Assembly (NCBI RefSeq): GCF_018413525.1
Contig: NZ_JAHCDD010000022.1
Span: forward strand, 1-64,000
Length of the DNA: 64,000 nucleotides
Direction: 5' to 3'
Source of the DNA: Acidovorax sp. CCYZU-2555
Lineage (GTDB): Bacteria > Pseudomonadota > Gammaproteobacteria > Burkholderiales > Burkholderiaceae_C
Made by a program: the position numbers and the translations under genes. Below, in pieces: positions 27,116 through 35,742 of this stretch; within the stretch, counting starts at the first letter, position 1; every line of letters starts with the position of its first letter. The notes under the pieces are model-generated. The model saw only the letters and a list, made by a program, of their open reading frames with translations, ran no database searches and was not told the origin of the DNA.

Positions 27116-27409
27116 ATGCAATTTGCCCTTGTTGCACAAGACTTCAAAGATGACGGCGCACTGGATCGGCGCCTGGCCTGCCGCGAAGCCCACCTCGAAC
27201 GCGTACGCGTGCTGGCGGCCCAGGGCGGCTTCATCAGCGGCGGGGGCGTGCTCGATGCCAGCGGCAAGATGGTGGGCTCGAACGCGCATTTTTCCTTTGC
27301 CGACCGCGCTTCCTTCGACGCCTGGCTCGAGGCAGAGCCTTACATCTTGCAGCGCGTGTGGGAGAAGATCGAGATCAGCGAAGTGCGCCTGTTCAATCCG
27401 GCGGCGTGA
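27116..27409 (+). CDS. YciI-like small protein
   Basis: 97 residues of the YciI/dimeric ferredoxin-like fold: MQFALVAQDFKD at the start, REAHLERVRVLAAQGGFISGG in the middle and EAEPYILQRVWEKIEISEVR near the end. The conserved His (REAHL) and the Asp-rich start are present. Functions of the family are poorly defined (small-molecule enzymes or binding proteins). It stands alone between two divergent iron-signalling cassettes and may share the Fur-like site at 26994. Confidence 0.85.
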   Translation: MQFALVAQDFKDDGALDRRLACREAHLERVRVLAAQGGFISGGGVLDASGKMVGSNAHFSFADRASFDAWLEAEPYILQRVWEKIEISEVRLFNPAA

Positions 27410-27430
27410 TTCCCGCGACGGCGTGATCGC

Positions 27431-27447
27431 ATGAGATCAATTCTCAT
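27431..27447. promoter_or_regulatory. Fur-box-like palindrome before sigma gene of cassette 3
   Basis: ATGAGAT-CAA-TTCTCAT (6 of 7 positions paired), followed by a perfect TATAAT -10 at 27456-27461. The site covers the -35 to -10 spacer, a repressing position. Confidence 0.78.
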
Positions 27448-27492
27448 TTCGATCCTATAATCCGCCGATTCCCTTGCCGCCACGCATATGCC

Positions 27493-28080
27493 GTGGCGAA
27501 ACGGGTTCATTCGTTGGCGGGCTTTGTTCGATTCGTGTTTGAGCGCTATTACCGGGAACTGCTGAACTTTCTTGCCCGCTCCGTGCGCGACCGCGATACC
27601 GCGGCCGATCTGGTGCAGGAGAGCTATGCCCGCGTTCTGGCCGCGCAGCAGTCGGGGCAGACGGTGCAGGACCCGCGCGCGCTGCTGTATCGCACGGCGC
27701 GCAATCTCGTCATCGACCAGCACCGCCGCGCGGAGACTCGCGCCGAAATCAGCGAAACCGTTTTGGGAGATGACAAAGAGGGCGCTTTTGACGGCCTGCC
27801 CGGCCCGCGCTCGCTGGAGCCGGACACCATCCTGGCTTCGCGTGAAGGCCTGGCGGCCGTGGTGGCCGCCATCGACCAGTTGCCCCCGCGCTGCCGCGAG
27901 GCCTTTATTCTCTACAGGTTCGACGGCCTGTCGTATGCCGAGATTGCCGCGCAGATGGGAATTTCCACGCGCACGGTGGAAATGCAGTTGCGCATCGCCA
28001 TGGAAGCCTGCTGGCGCTGCCAGGACGAGCTCGAGGGTGCTGCGCCGCGCAGCGCCGGCAAGAAGCGCGTTTCCCCATAA
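27493..28080 (+). CDS. FecI-like ECF sigma factor (cassette 3)
   Basis: 195 residues. Region 2 is DTAADLVQESYARVLAAQQ ... RTARNLVIDQHRR, and region 4 is LPPRCREAFILYRFDGLSYAE with HTH AQMGISTRTVEMQL. The GTG at 27493 was taken as start, 32 bases after the -10 box; a TTG at 27514 is the alternative. It differs from the other three sigma genes in not overlapping or abutting its fecR: a 78-bp gap with its own promoter motif separates them. Confidence 0.92.
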   Translation: MAKRVHSLAGFVRFVFERYYRELLNFLARSVRDRDTAADLVQESYARVLAAQQSGQTVQDPRALLYRTARNLVIDQHRRAETRAEISETVLGDDKEGAFDGLPGPRSLEPDTILASREGLAAVVAAIDQLPPRCREAFILYRFDGLSYAEIAAQMGISTRTVEMQLRIAMEACWRCQDELEGAAPRSAGKKRVSP

Positions 28081-28103
28081 GCCGCACAATAAACGATGTC
28101 CGA

Positions 28104-28133
28104 TACCGGGTTGTGGCCGGTCCGTGCGTCTAC
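28104..28133 (+). promoter_or_regulatory. Predicted ECF-sigma promoter before fecR of cassette 3
   Basis: TACCG (28104-28108), 14 bases, then CGTGCGTCTAC (28123-28133). The same two blocks with the same spacing stand before the receptor gene of this cassette at 29244-29273. A CGTC -10 is typical of ECF-dependent promoters. Confidence 0.75.
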
Positions 28134-28158
28134 ATCAGAACACAGTGAGTTTTTCCTC

Positions 28159-29205
28159 ATGATTCCTGCGCCTCCTTCTCCAGCAGACATGTCCGGCTTG
28201 CGCCAGGACGTGCTCGACTGGTATGTCCGTCGCCATGGCGATGGCTGGGGCGCGGGCGACGAAACGGCGTTTCAGGCCTGGCTGGCCGCGGACGCGCGCC
28301 ACGCCCAGGCCTATGCGCAGTGGGCCGCGCATTCGCAGGCGATAGCCGACCTGCCCGCCGATGCGCTGGCGCAGCTGCGCCGCAATCTGCAACGCGACAA
28401 GGCGGCGGCCGCGCCGGCGCCGCGCCGGCGTTTTCTGCGGCCCGCGTTGGGCATCGCAGCAGGGCTGGCCATCGCCTGCGGCTCGGGGCTGCTCGCGTGG
28501 AATCACCACCAGGCGCAGCCCGTTTTCGCCCAGGCGTTCAGCGCCCCGCGCGGCCAGCAGACCGAAGTCTCCCTGCCCGATGGCAGTCGCCTGCGCCTCG
28601 ATTCGACCACGCGGCTTGCAGTCACGTATTACCGCCAGCGCCGCGAAGTGCAGTTGCTCGATGGGCAGGCGGTGTTCAGCGTGCAGGGCGATGCGGCCCG
28701 ACCGTTCCATGTGCTCGCGGGCCCCGTGGGCGTGACCGTGGTCGGCACGCGCTTCGCGGTGCGGCATACGCCCGGCCTGCCAGGCAACGAAGGCGTGCGC
28801 GTGTCGGTGGAAGAAGGCAAGGTCCGGGTGGTGCGCCGTGATGGCACGCCAGGCGAGGCGCTGCGCGACCTTCCCGGTGCGGTCTACCTGCGGGCGGGGG
28901 AACAGGTCGCAGCGAATGCACAAGGCCGGTTGACGCCGGTGGCTGCCGTGCCCGGCGAAGGCATTGCACTGTGGCGCGACAGCCGCATCAGTTTCGTCGA
29001 TACACCGCTGGCGCAGGCGCTGGCCGAACTGGAGCGCTATGGCAGCACGGGCCTCACGGTGCGCGATCCCGCCGTGGCCGCGCTGCGCCTGAGTGGCACC
29101 TTCGACCCGACCGATGCGCAGACTTTCCGGTTGGCACTGCCCAGCGCGCTGCCCGTGCGGCTCAAGCAGGGCAATGGCACGACCGAAGTGGTGTCGGCGC
29201 GCTGA
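28159..29205 (+). CDS. FecR-like anti-sigma / sigma regulator (cassette 3)
   Basis: 348 residues from the ATG at 28159: DUF4880-like start (RQDVLDWYVRRHGDGWGAGD), a membrane helix (~97-113: ALGIAAGLAIACGSGLLAW), the FecR domain (VSLPDGSRLRLDSTTRLAVTY ... VVGTRFAVRHT) and a C-terminal STN-like part. The frame is open back to 28096, but the predicted ECF promoter lies inside that extension, which rules it out. Having its own promoter, this fecR should be induced with the receptor. Confidence 0.9.
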   Translation: MIPAPPSPADMSGLRQDVLDWYVRRHGDGWGAGDETAFQAWLAADARHAQAYAQWAAHSQAIADLPADALAQLRRNLQRDKAAAAPAPRRRFLRPALGIAAGLAIACGSGLLAWNHHQAQPVFAQAFSAPRGQQTEVSLPDGSRLRLDSTTRLAVTYYRQRREVQLLDGQAVFSVQGDAARPFHVLAGPVGVTVVGTRFAVRHTPGLPGNEGVRVSVEEGKVRVVRRDGTPGEALRDLPGAVYLRAGEQVAANAQGRLTPVAAVPGEGIALWRDSRISFVDTPLAQALAELERYGSTGLTVRDPAVAALRLSGTFDPTDAQTFRLALPSALPVRLKQGNGTTEVVSAR

Positions 29206-29221
29206 GGCGCAGCACGCCGCA

Positions 29222-29238
29222 CGCAAAAATATTTTGCG
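29222..29238. promoter_or_regulatory. CGCAAAA-ATA-TTTTGCG palindrome after fecR of cassette 3
   Basis: Perfect 7+7 inverted repeat, 17 bases beyond the fecR stop and six bases before the -35 block of the receptor promoter. Single TTTTGCG half-sites occupy the same place in cassettes 2 (25490-25498) and 4 (29-nt gap at 34229-34236), on the coding strand. It may be an operator or a short terminator. Confidence 0.45.
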
Positions 29239-29243
29239 GGCCT

Positions 29244-29273
29244 TACCGTAATTTCGAAAGCCCGTGCGTCTAC
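29244..29273 (+). promoter_or_regulatory. Predicted ECF-sigma promoter before receptor of cassette 3
   Basis: TACCG (29244-29248), 14 bases, then CGTGCGTCTAC (29263-29273). Both blocks and spacing are identical to the element before the fecR gene at 28104. The receptor ATG lies 42 bases downstream. Confidence 0.78.
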
Positions 29274-29315
29274 CTCAATAGCAAATCATTCGCATTGACT
29301 ATTCAGAGGACGTTC

Positions 29316-31703
29316 ATGAGCCGCCAATTCCTTTCCGCCCCGCTTGCCCTGGCCATCGCGCTGGCGTTCGCGGGCACTTCCGTGCACGCCCAAGACGGCG
29401 CCGCGCCTATTGCCTTCTCGATCAAGGCCCAGCCGCTGGCCGAGGCGCTCAACGACTGGGCGCGGCTTACGCGCATTCAACTGATCGCCCAGCAGGACCT
29501 GGTCGCGGGCAAGTCCGCGCCCGGCGTATCGGGCGCGTTGACGCCGGACCAGGCGCTGGCGCAGTTGCTCGCAGGCAGCGGGCTGATGGCCACGCGCACG
29601 GGCAAGGTGATCGTGATCAAACCACAGCCTGCCGCGGGCAATGCCGCGAGCCTGGCCGAAGTCAAGGTCACGGCGGCCGCGGAACGCAGCGCGACCAGTG
29701 ACGGCACGGGCTCGTACGCCGCGCGCGGCGCGACGCTGTTCAAGGGCGTGCAGTCGCTGCGCGAGATTCCCCAGTCGATCAGCGTGCTCACGCGCCAGCA
29801 GATGGACGACCAGAACATCACCTCCGTCGACGCCGCGCTGGAGCAGATGGCCGGGGTGAGCATCACCGGTCTCGCCGGCGAACCCGTGTTCTGGAGCCGC
29901 GGTTACCTCATGAGCGCGCAGATCGACGGCATGCAGGGCACGGCCAACGAAGGCCGCTACGCGAACTCGCTGCCCGCGCTCGCGATGTACGACCGCATCG
30001 AAGTGCTGCGCGGCGTGGGCGGGCTGCTGCGCGGCAATGGCGAGCCAGGCGGCGTGATCAACTTCGTCAAGAAGCGCCCGGGCCATGAACCGGCCACTTC
30101 GGTGCGCCTGCAGGCTGGTTCGTGGAACAGCTACTACACCGAACTGGACGTTTCGCGCCCGCTCAATGCCGAAGGCACGCTGCGCGGCCGCGCCGTGCTG
30201 GCCTATCAGAACGAAGACAAGTTCTACGATGTGGCCACCGACGAGGCCAAGCTGGCCTATGGCGTGCTGGAGTACGACCTCACGCCCGCCACCACGCTGG
30301 GCCTGTCGGCTTCATACAGCCGGCGCAACAACACGCCGTTCTGGGGGCTGCCGTACAACAGCGATGGCAGCCTGCCGGCGCGCTCGGCCTTCGTGGGCCA
30401 TGACCAGGACATGCACACCGAACAGGTCGATGTGGGCCTGTCGCTGGAGCACCGTTTCGACAACGACTGGCGCTTCAAGGCGGGCTACAAGCAGGTGCAT
30501 CTGGACCGGGCCTACGTCATTGCCTACGGCACCACGCCCATTGCCGCCAACGGCCTGGGCGGCTACCAGTCCGGCAACGACCGCTACGATTCGGTCGATC
30601 GATCGCTGGACGTCAGTCTGTCGGGCCCGGTGCAGCTGGGCGGGCGCACGCACAAGTTGACCGTTGGCTATGACCGCCAGTACCAGAACTACACCATGGG
30701 CGCGCGCTGGGGTGCGGGCACGGGCTGGGACCTGCTGAACAACCATGACTTCGGAGCCCTCATTCCGGCCGAGGGAAACTTGACGCAGTACCAGACCAGG
30801 CGCTCGGGGGTGTATGCCAATGCCCATATCCGCCCGACCGACGACTGGACCGTGGTGCTCGGCGGCCGCTGGTCCAACTACGACACCAAGAACCGTGGCA
30901 TCACGCTGCCCGCCGATTGGCGCGTGAGCAATGCAAAGGCCGACCACGAGTTCACGCCGTTTGGCGGCGTGATCTGGGACATGAACCCGCAGGTCTCGTT
31001 GTACGGCAGCTATGCCGAGATCTTCATGCCGCAAAGCGATGTCGATTACACCGGCCAGGTGCTCAAGCCGCGCACCGGCTGGCAGACCGAACTCGGCGCC
31101 AAGGGCGAGTTCTTTGGCGGACGCATGAACGCATCTATTGCGCTGTTTCGCATCCGCGACGAGAACCGCTCCATCGTCGATGTCCTGCGCAGCAACTGCG
31201 GGGCCTCGGGCACCGGCGCCTGTCTCACGGCCGCGGGTCTGTGGCAAAGCCAGGGCTGGGAAGCCGAAGTCTCGGGCAGCCCAGCGCGTGGCTGGGATGT
31301 GTCCGCGAGCTATACACAAAGCAAGACCGAGGTGCTGCGCGCAGCCAATCCCGCCGCTGAAGGGGTGATGGCCAATGTCAAGACGCCCGAACACCTGCTC
31401 AAGCTCTGGACCCAGTACCGCCCGGGCGCCGACCTGTGGGACGGCGCGCTGCAGGGCTGGACCGTGGGCGCCGGCCTATACGGCACCAGCCGCTATGGCT
31501 TCAGCACCACCGCGCCATTCCAGGGCGGCTATGCCACGGTCTCGGCCAAGGCCGGCTACCGTATCAGCCCACAATGGGATGTGGCGCTGCTGGTCGGCAA
31601 CCTGTTCGACCGAAAATACCTGGAGCGCGTCGGCCCTGAGAATTACGCCAACATCTACGGTAAGCCGCGCAACTTCACGCTGACGCTGAACGGCCGCTTC
31701 TGA
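29316..31703 (+). CDS. TonB-dependent signalling receptor with STN domain (cassette 3)
   Basis: 795 residues: signal peptide ending SVHAQ, STN domain (~32-108: FSIKAQPLAEALNDWARLTR ... LLAGSGLMATRTGK), plug (SLREIPQSISVLTRQQMDDQ ... IEVLRGVGGLLRGNGEPGG) and barrel ending RNFTLTLNGRF. The plug resembles that of ferric-pyoverdine/ferrioxamine-type transducing receptors; the actual ligand is unknown. An AGAGGA site precedes the ATG. Unlike the other three cassettes this one lies on the plus strand. Confidence 0.92.
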   Translation: MSRQFLSAPLALAIALAFAGTSVHAQDGAAPIAFSIKAQPLAEALNDWARLTRIQLIAQQDLVAGKSAPGVSGALTPDQALAQLLAGSGLMATRTGKVIVIKPQPAAGNAASLAEVKVTAAAERSATSDGTGSYAARGATLFKGVQSLREIPQSISVLTRQQMDDQNITSVDAALEQMAGVSITGLAGEPVFWSRGYLMSAQIDGMQGTANEGRYANSLPALAMYDRIEVLRGVGGLLRGNGEPGGVINFVKKRPGHEPATSVRLQAGSWNSYYTELDVSRPLNAEGTLRGRAVLAYQNEDKFYDVATDEAKLAYGVLEYDLTPATTLGLSASYSRRNNTPFWGLPYNSDGSLPARSAFVGHDQDMHTEQVDVGLSLEHRFDNDWRFKAGYKQVHLDRAYVIAYGTTPIAANGLGGYQSGNDRYDSVDRSLDVSLSGPVQLGGRTHKLTVGYDRQYQNYTMGARWGAGTGWDLLNNHDFGALIPAEGNLTQYQTRRSGVYANAHIRPTDDWTVVLGGRWSNYDTKNRGITLPADWRVSNAKADHEFTPFGGVIWDMNPQVSLYGSYAEIFMPQSDVDYTGQVLKPRTGWQTELGAKGEFFGGRMNASIALFRIRDENRSIVDVLRSNCGASGTGACLTAAGLWQSQGWEAEVSGSPARGWDVSASYTQSKTEVLRAANPAAEGVMANVKTPEHLLKLWTQYRPGADLWDGALQGWTVGAGLYGTSRYGFSTTAPFQGGYATVSAKAGYRISPQWDVALLVGNLFDRKYLERVGPENYANIYGKPRNFTLTLNGRF

Positions 31704-31709
31704 CGCAAA

Positions 31710-31729
31710 GGGGCCGGCATGCCGGCCCC
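31710..31729. terminator. Bidirectional terminator hairpin between convergent receptor genes
   Basis: GGGGCCGGCATGCCGGCCCC, a perfect 20-nt palindrome in the 30-bp gap between two convergent receptor genes. It has no T run, but the position favours termination from both sides. Confidence 0.7.
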
Positions 31730-31733
31730 TGCC

Positions 31734-34187
31734 TCACAGCTTGGGCGTGTACTTCACCGTGAGCATCACGTTGCGTGGCTCGCCGTAGCTCGCGCCCGTG
31801 TAGCCGACATAGCCCGGCAGCACATAGCGCTTGTCGAACACATTGTTGACGTTCACGGCCACGTTGAGTTCGCGCGTGGCCTGGTACGACAGGCGCAGAT
31901 TTCCCACGGTGAAGCCCGCGAGCTTGAACGAGCGGTCATAGCCCAGCGTATGGCTTTGCGTGTTGAAGCCGCCGGCCACCGTCAGCTGGTTCCAGTCGCC
32001 GGGCAGGCGATACGAGGCCCAGGCGCGCAGCATGTGCTTGGGCGTGACGGTGCTGAACACCTTGCCTTGCTCTTCAGGGTCGCTGAGGAACTCGGTGGTG
32101 TTGTAGGTATAGCCCGCCATCAGCTGCAGATTGCGCGCCACTTCACCGCTGACTTCGGCTTCGAAGCCCTGGCTGCGCACCTTGCCCGAGTTGCGCGAGC
32201 AGTACCAGCCGTCGCAGGCAAAGCCGGCTTCGAGGTCATTGACGGCGCGCTTGTTGTGGTCGTAGCGGAATACGGCCAGCGAAGTGTTGACGCGGCCTTC
32301 CATCAGCTCGCCCTTGACGCCCAGTTCGTAGTTCTTCCCGATGATGGGCTCGAGCACATTGTCGGCTGCGGTGCGTTCCGACTGCGGCACGAACACGCCC
32401 GTGTAGCTGCCATACGCCGACCATTGCGGTGTGAGCGCATACACCAGGCCCGCATAAGGCGTGATTTCGCGCGAGGCCGTGGTCAGCGAGCGCGTGCCCG
32501 CCTGCTTGTCGTCATAGATCGAGTCGTACCAGCTCGCGCGCGCGCCGACGATGGCCGTCAGCGGTTCGGTGATGCGGCTGCGCAGGCTGGCGTAGATGCC
32601 TTTTTGCTGCACGTCGTAGGCCGCGCGATACTGCCGGCCGCCGCTGGCCAGCATGCTCGCCACCGTGGGCTCGGGGCGGTTGTGGTCGATGGCGAAAAGA
32701 TTGCCGCCCGTGGTGAACGTGCGCGCGAACATGTCGTCGGACGTGTACTTCGAGTAGTTGGCGCCCACGGTGGTTTCGTGGCGCAGGCCCAGGGCCTCGA
32801 AGCGGCCGGTCACATAGGCGTCTAGCCCGACCTTGCTGGAGTCGAAGTCGGTGATCCAGTTGGCATAGGTCATGCCGCTGCCGTCGGCGGCCACGTCGCC
32901 GTGCATGCGCTGGTGCTTGGAGGTGTTCTTTTCGCTCAGATGAATGGCCGCGACCTTGAGCTTCCAGTCGGCGTTGAAACGGTGGTCCAGATCGGCGTAG
33001 AGCATGGTCTGCTCGATGTTGCCGCGGTTCCACGCGGCGCCGGTGTAGGTGGAGCGCGGCAGGCCCACGTCGCTGCCATCGGCGCGCAGCGGCACGCCGT
33101 AGATCATGGGGCGCGACTTGCTGTCCGAGTGGCTCAGGCCCACGCCCACCGTGGTGTCGGGGCTGATGTCGTAATCGAGCGCCGCATACAGCGAGCGCGT
33201 GCGGTCGTTGACGTGATCGATGAACGAGTGGCCGCGTGCTTCGTCGACGACCAGGCGCCCGCGCAGTGTGCCTTCGTCGTTCAGAGGACCGCCGGCGTCG
33301 AGCTGCAGGCCGTAACGGTCCCAGGAGCCGGCGCGCGCCGTGACCGAAACGGTCTTCTCCGTCTGGCCGCGCTTGCGCACCAGGTTGACCGCGCCGCCCG
33401 GGCTGCCCGTGCCCTGCAGCAGGCCAGAGGCGCCGCGCAGCACTTCGAGGCGGTCATAGAACACCATGCCTTCCGTGCCCCAGTTGCCCAGCGCGTAGTT
33501 GTTGCGCGGAATGGCCACGCCGTCGTACTGCCAGTCATTGATCTCGAAGCCGCGCGCGAACAGCACCATGCCCTGGCCCACGCCTTGCGCGCCCACCATG
33601 CCGGTCACATTGTTGATCGCCACGCGCAGATCGGTGATGGCCTGCTCGTCGAGCTGCTTGCGCGTCACCACGCTGATCGACTGGGGAATGTCCTTGAGCG
33701 CCTGGCTGCCCTTGTTGATGGTCACGGCGCGCACCGCCAGCGAGTCCGAACCTTCGGTGGTGGCGCTGCGCTCGGCGCGTGCCGAAACCGTCACCGGGGC
33801 CATCGTGACGGCCGTGCCTGCGGGCACGGCCGCACCCGCGCCCGCGGCCTTGCGCAAGACAAACAGGCCGTCGCCGCGCTGTTGCGCTTCGAGGCCGCTG
33901 CCCTGCAGCACGCGGCGCAGCGCTTCCTCGTTGCCGTAGCTGCCGCGCAGACCCGGGCTGCGCAGGCCGTCGACCAGCGAAGGCTCGAACGACAGGCCCA
34001 TGCCCGCGGCCGTGGACAGGCGCAGCAGCGCCTCATCGAGCGGCCCGGGTTCTATCGCATAGGCGCGTTGCACCGGCGCGGCCGAAGAGCTGGTCTGGGC
34101 AAACGCGCCGGGCAGGGCGCTGGTGGCCAGCAGCACGGCAATGGCCAGCGCGGAGGGCTGGAAACGAAGCGAGGGCTTGGAAGACAT
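31734..34187 (-). CDS. TonB-dependent signalling receptor with STN domain (cassette 4)
   Basis: 817 residues: signal peptide ending PGAFAQ, STN domain (~42-115: YAIEPGPLDEALLRLSTAAG ... VLQGSGLEAQQRG), plug (ALKDIPQSISVVTRKQLDEQ ... LEVLRGASGLLQGTGSPGG) and barrel ending RNVMLTVKYTPKL. The loop FACDGWYCSRNSGK carries a possible disulfide. Upstream on the same strand come its fecR and sigma genes; the 53-bp gap between them should contain its ECF promoter (CGTTCGTC is visible, minus strand). Confidence 0.92.
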   Translation of the reverse strand: MSSKPSLRFQPSALAIAVLLATSALPGAFAQTSSSAAPVQRAYAIEPGPLDEALLRLSTAAGMGLSFEPSLVDGLRSPGLRGSYGNEEALRRVLQGSGLEAQQRGDGLFVLRKAAGAGAAVPAGTAVTMAPVTVSARAERSATTEGSDSLAVRAVTINKGSQALKDIPQSISVVTRKQLDEQAITDLRVAINNVTGMVGAQGVGQGMVLFARGFEINDWQYDGVAIPRNNYALGNWGTEGMVFYDRLEVLRGASGLLQGTGSPGGAVNLVRKRGQTEKTVSVTARAGSWDRYGLQLDAGGPLNDEGTLRGRLVVDEARGHSFIDHVNDRTRSLYAALDYDISPDTTVGVGLSHSDSKSRPMIYGVPLRADGSDVGLPRSTYTGAAWNRGNIEQTMLYADLDHRFNADWKLKVAAIHLSEKNTSKHQRMHGDVAADGSGMTYANWITDFDSSKVGLDAYVTGRFEALGLRHETTVGANYSKYTSDDMFARTFTTGGNLFAIDHNRPEPTVASMLASGGRQYRAAYDVQQKGIYASLRSRITEPLTAIVGARASWYDSIYDDKQAGTRSLTTASREITPYAGLVYALTPQWSAYGSYTGVFVPQSERTAADNVLEPIIGKNYELGVKGELMEGRVNTSLAVFRYDHNKRAVNDLEAGFACDGWYCSRNSGKVRSQGFEAEVSGEVARNLQLMAGYTYNTTEFLSDPEEQGKVFSTVTPKHMLRAWASYRLPGDWNQLTVAGGFNTQSHTLGYDRSFKLAGFTVGNLRLSYQATRELNVAVNVNNVFDKRYVLPGYVGYTGASYGEPRNVMLTVKYTPKL

Positions 34188-34240
34188 TTTTTCCTTTCGT
34201 CATGTACTGATGAACACGACGAACGAAACGCAAAAAGGTA

Positions 34241-35221
34241 TCACGGGGTGGTGCGAATCGGCTCCACGGTCACCCAGTACGCGCTGCGCTCGCGCACTTG
34301 TACCGGCAGCGACTCGGCCAGCAGCTGCAGGCTGCGCGCGCGCGCCAGCGCGGGGAAGGTGCCCGAAATGCGCAGATTGGCGACATCGGGGTGGCAGCGC
34401 AGAAAGCCCGGGTGGTAGCGGTCCAGCTCGGCAACGAGATCGGCCAGGCGCATGCGGCGTGCGACGACCATGCCCTGGGTCCAGGCTTCATCGGTCAGGC
34501 CCGCATGGGCCTGGGCCTGGCCCATGCCGCCGGCGCCGAAGTCCAGACGCTGGCCTGCATTGACGCGTTCCTGCCGGCCCAGTGCGTCGACCTCGACCGC
34601 GCCTTCGAACACCACCACACGGCTGTCGTCATCGCGGCCCGCGCGGCGCACCGAAAAGCGCGTGCCTATGGGGCGCACGCTGCCGTCGTGCGTCAGCACG
34701 CGCAGCGGCCGGGGCACGGGCGACGGGTCGGGCGCGCTGGTCACGAGAATCTCGCCGCCCAGCAGATGAATCGTGCGCGACTGGGCGTTGAAGTCCACGG
34801 CAATCTCCGTGGATGTATTGAGCAGCAGCCGCGTGCCGTCGGCCAGCGTCAGCGGCAGCTGCTCGCCGGTCGCGCTGCGCCAGCGCTCGCCGTCGACGCG
34901 CATCTGTTGCCAGCCGAGCCAGCCCGCGGTGGGCAGCAGCGGCAGCCACATCAGGCGCAGCAGATGGCGCCGCCGCGCTGCGGGCTTTTCGAGCGTGGCG
35001 CGCAGCGGCCCGCCGGGCAGGTCGCGCAAGTCGCCCATCAAGGCTTCGGCGCGTTGCCAGGCCCGGCCATGCGCGGGGCTGGACGCGCGCCAGCATTCGA
35101 TGGCTTCCCATTCCTTGGGGCCGGCATCGCCGCCGTGCAGATGGGTCAGCCATTCGGCGGCCTCGCGCAGGATGATCGGGTCTATGGGCGTGTCGGCGCC
35201 TGCCGAGTGCGCGCTGCTCAT
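34241..35221 (-). CDS. FecR-like anti-sigma / sigma regulator (cassette 4)
   Basis: 326 residues: DUF4880-like start (REAAEWLTHLHGGDAGPKEW), a short membrane helix (~88-104: LMWLPLLPTAGWLGW), the FecR domain (LTLADGTRLLLNTSTEIAVDF ... PIGTRFSVRRAG) and a C-terminal receptor-contact part. Its ATG overlaps the sigma stop (ATGA). Confidence 0.92.
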   Translation of the reverse strand: MSSAHSAGADTPIDPIILREAAEWLTHLHGGDAGPKEWEAIECWRASSPAHGRAWQRAEALMGDLRDLPGGPLRATLEKPAARRRHLLRLMWLPLLPTAGWLGWQQMRVDGERWRSATGEQLPLTLADGTRLLLNTSTEIAVDFNAQSRTIHLLGGEILVTSAPDPSPVPRPLRVLTHDGSVRPIGTRFSVRRAGRDDDSRVVVFEGAVEVDALGRQERVNAGQRLDFGAGGMGQAQAHAGLTDEAWTQGMVVARRMRLADLVAELDRYHPGFLRCHPDVANLRISGTFPALARARSLQLLAESLPVQVRERSAYWVTVEPIRTTP

Positions 35222-35730
35222 GCCGCGCTCAGGCAGGCGAGAAAGGCCTGGCTCATATGGCGCTTGACTGTAGGCAGCGACACGCCCATCTGCTCGGCAA
35301 TGTCGGCGTAGACCAGTCCGTCGAGTTGCGAGCTCAGGAAGATGCGGCGCGTGAGCGCAGGCAGGGCGGCCAGGCAGGCGTCTATGCGCAGCAGGGTTTC
35401 GACGATCAGCAACTGTGCTTCGGGCGACGGCGCCAGTGGTTCGGGCTGGGCGGCCAGCGCCTCCAGATAGGCGCGTTCGAGTTCCTGGCGACGCCAGTGG
35501 TCGGCCACCAGATTGCGCGCAATGGTCGTGAGATAGGCGCGCGGTTCGCGCCAGGCGGCCGTATCCGCGGCCTGGCGGCTGCTGAGTACGCGCAGGAAAG
35601 TGTCCTGCGCCAGATCTGCAGCGCGCTCGCCGCAGCCCAGACGGCGGCGCAGCCAGGCACGCAACCAGCCGTGGTGGTCGCTGTACAGGGTTTGGACATT
35701 TAGTCGCAGGGCCGCGCCGGCGTCAGACAT
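35218..35730 (-). CDS. FecI-like ECF sigma factor (cassette 4)
   Basis: 170 residues. Region 2 is ERAADLAQDTFLRVLSSR ... TIARNLVADHWRRQELE, and region 4 is LPALTRRIFLSSQLDGLVYAD with HTH EQMGVSLPTVKRHM. It is the closest relative, by eye, of the cassette 2 sigma factor (both share TLYxxHHGWLxxWLRRRLG at the start). The ATG at 35730 is preferred over the open frame to 35817, because the Fur-like site lies in that extension. Confidence 0.92.
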   Translation of the reverse strand: MSDAGAALRLNVQTLYSDHHGWLRAWLRRRLGCGERAADLAQDTFLRVLSSRQAADTAAWREPRAYLTTIARNLVADHWRRQELERAYLEALAAQPEPLAPSPEAQLLIVETLLRIDACLAALPALTRRIFLSSQLDGLVYADIAEQMGVSLPTVKRHMSQAFLACLSAA

Positions 35731-35742
35731 AGAGATTGCACA

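Noticed and set aside
34190-34240. A full copy of the TACCG-N14-CGTGCGTCTAC promoter before the cassette 4 receptor
   Set aside because: TACC and CGTTCGTC are both present on the minus strand, but the spacing is four bases shorter, so it does not match the cassette 3 pair. It is probably the promoter of a different sigma factor.
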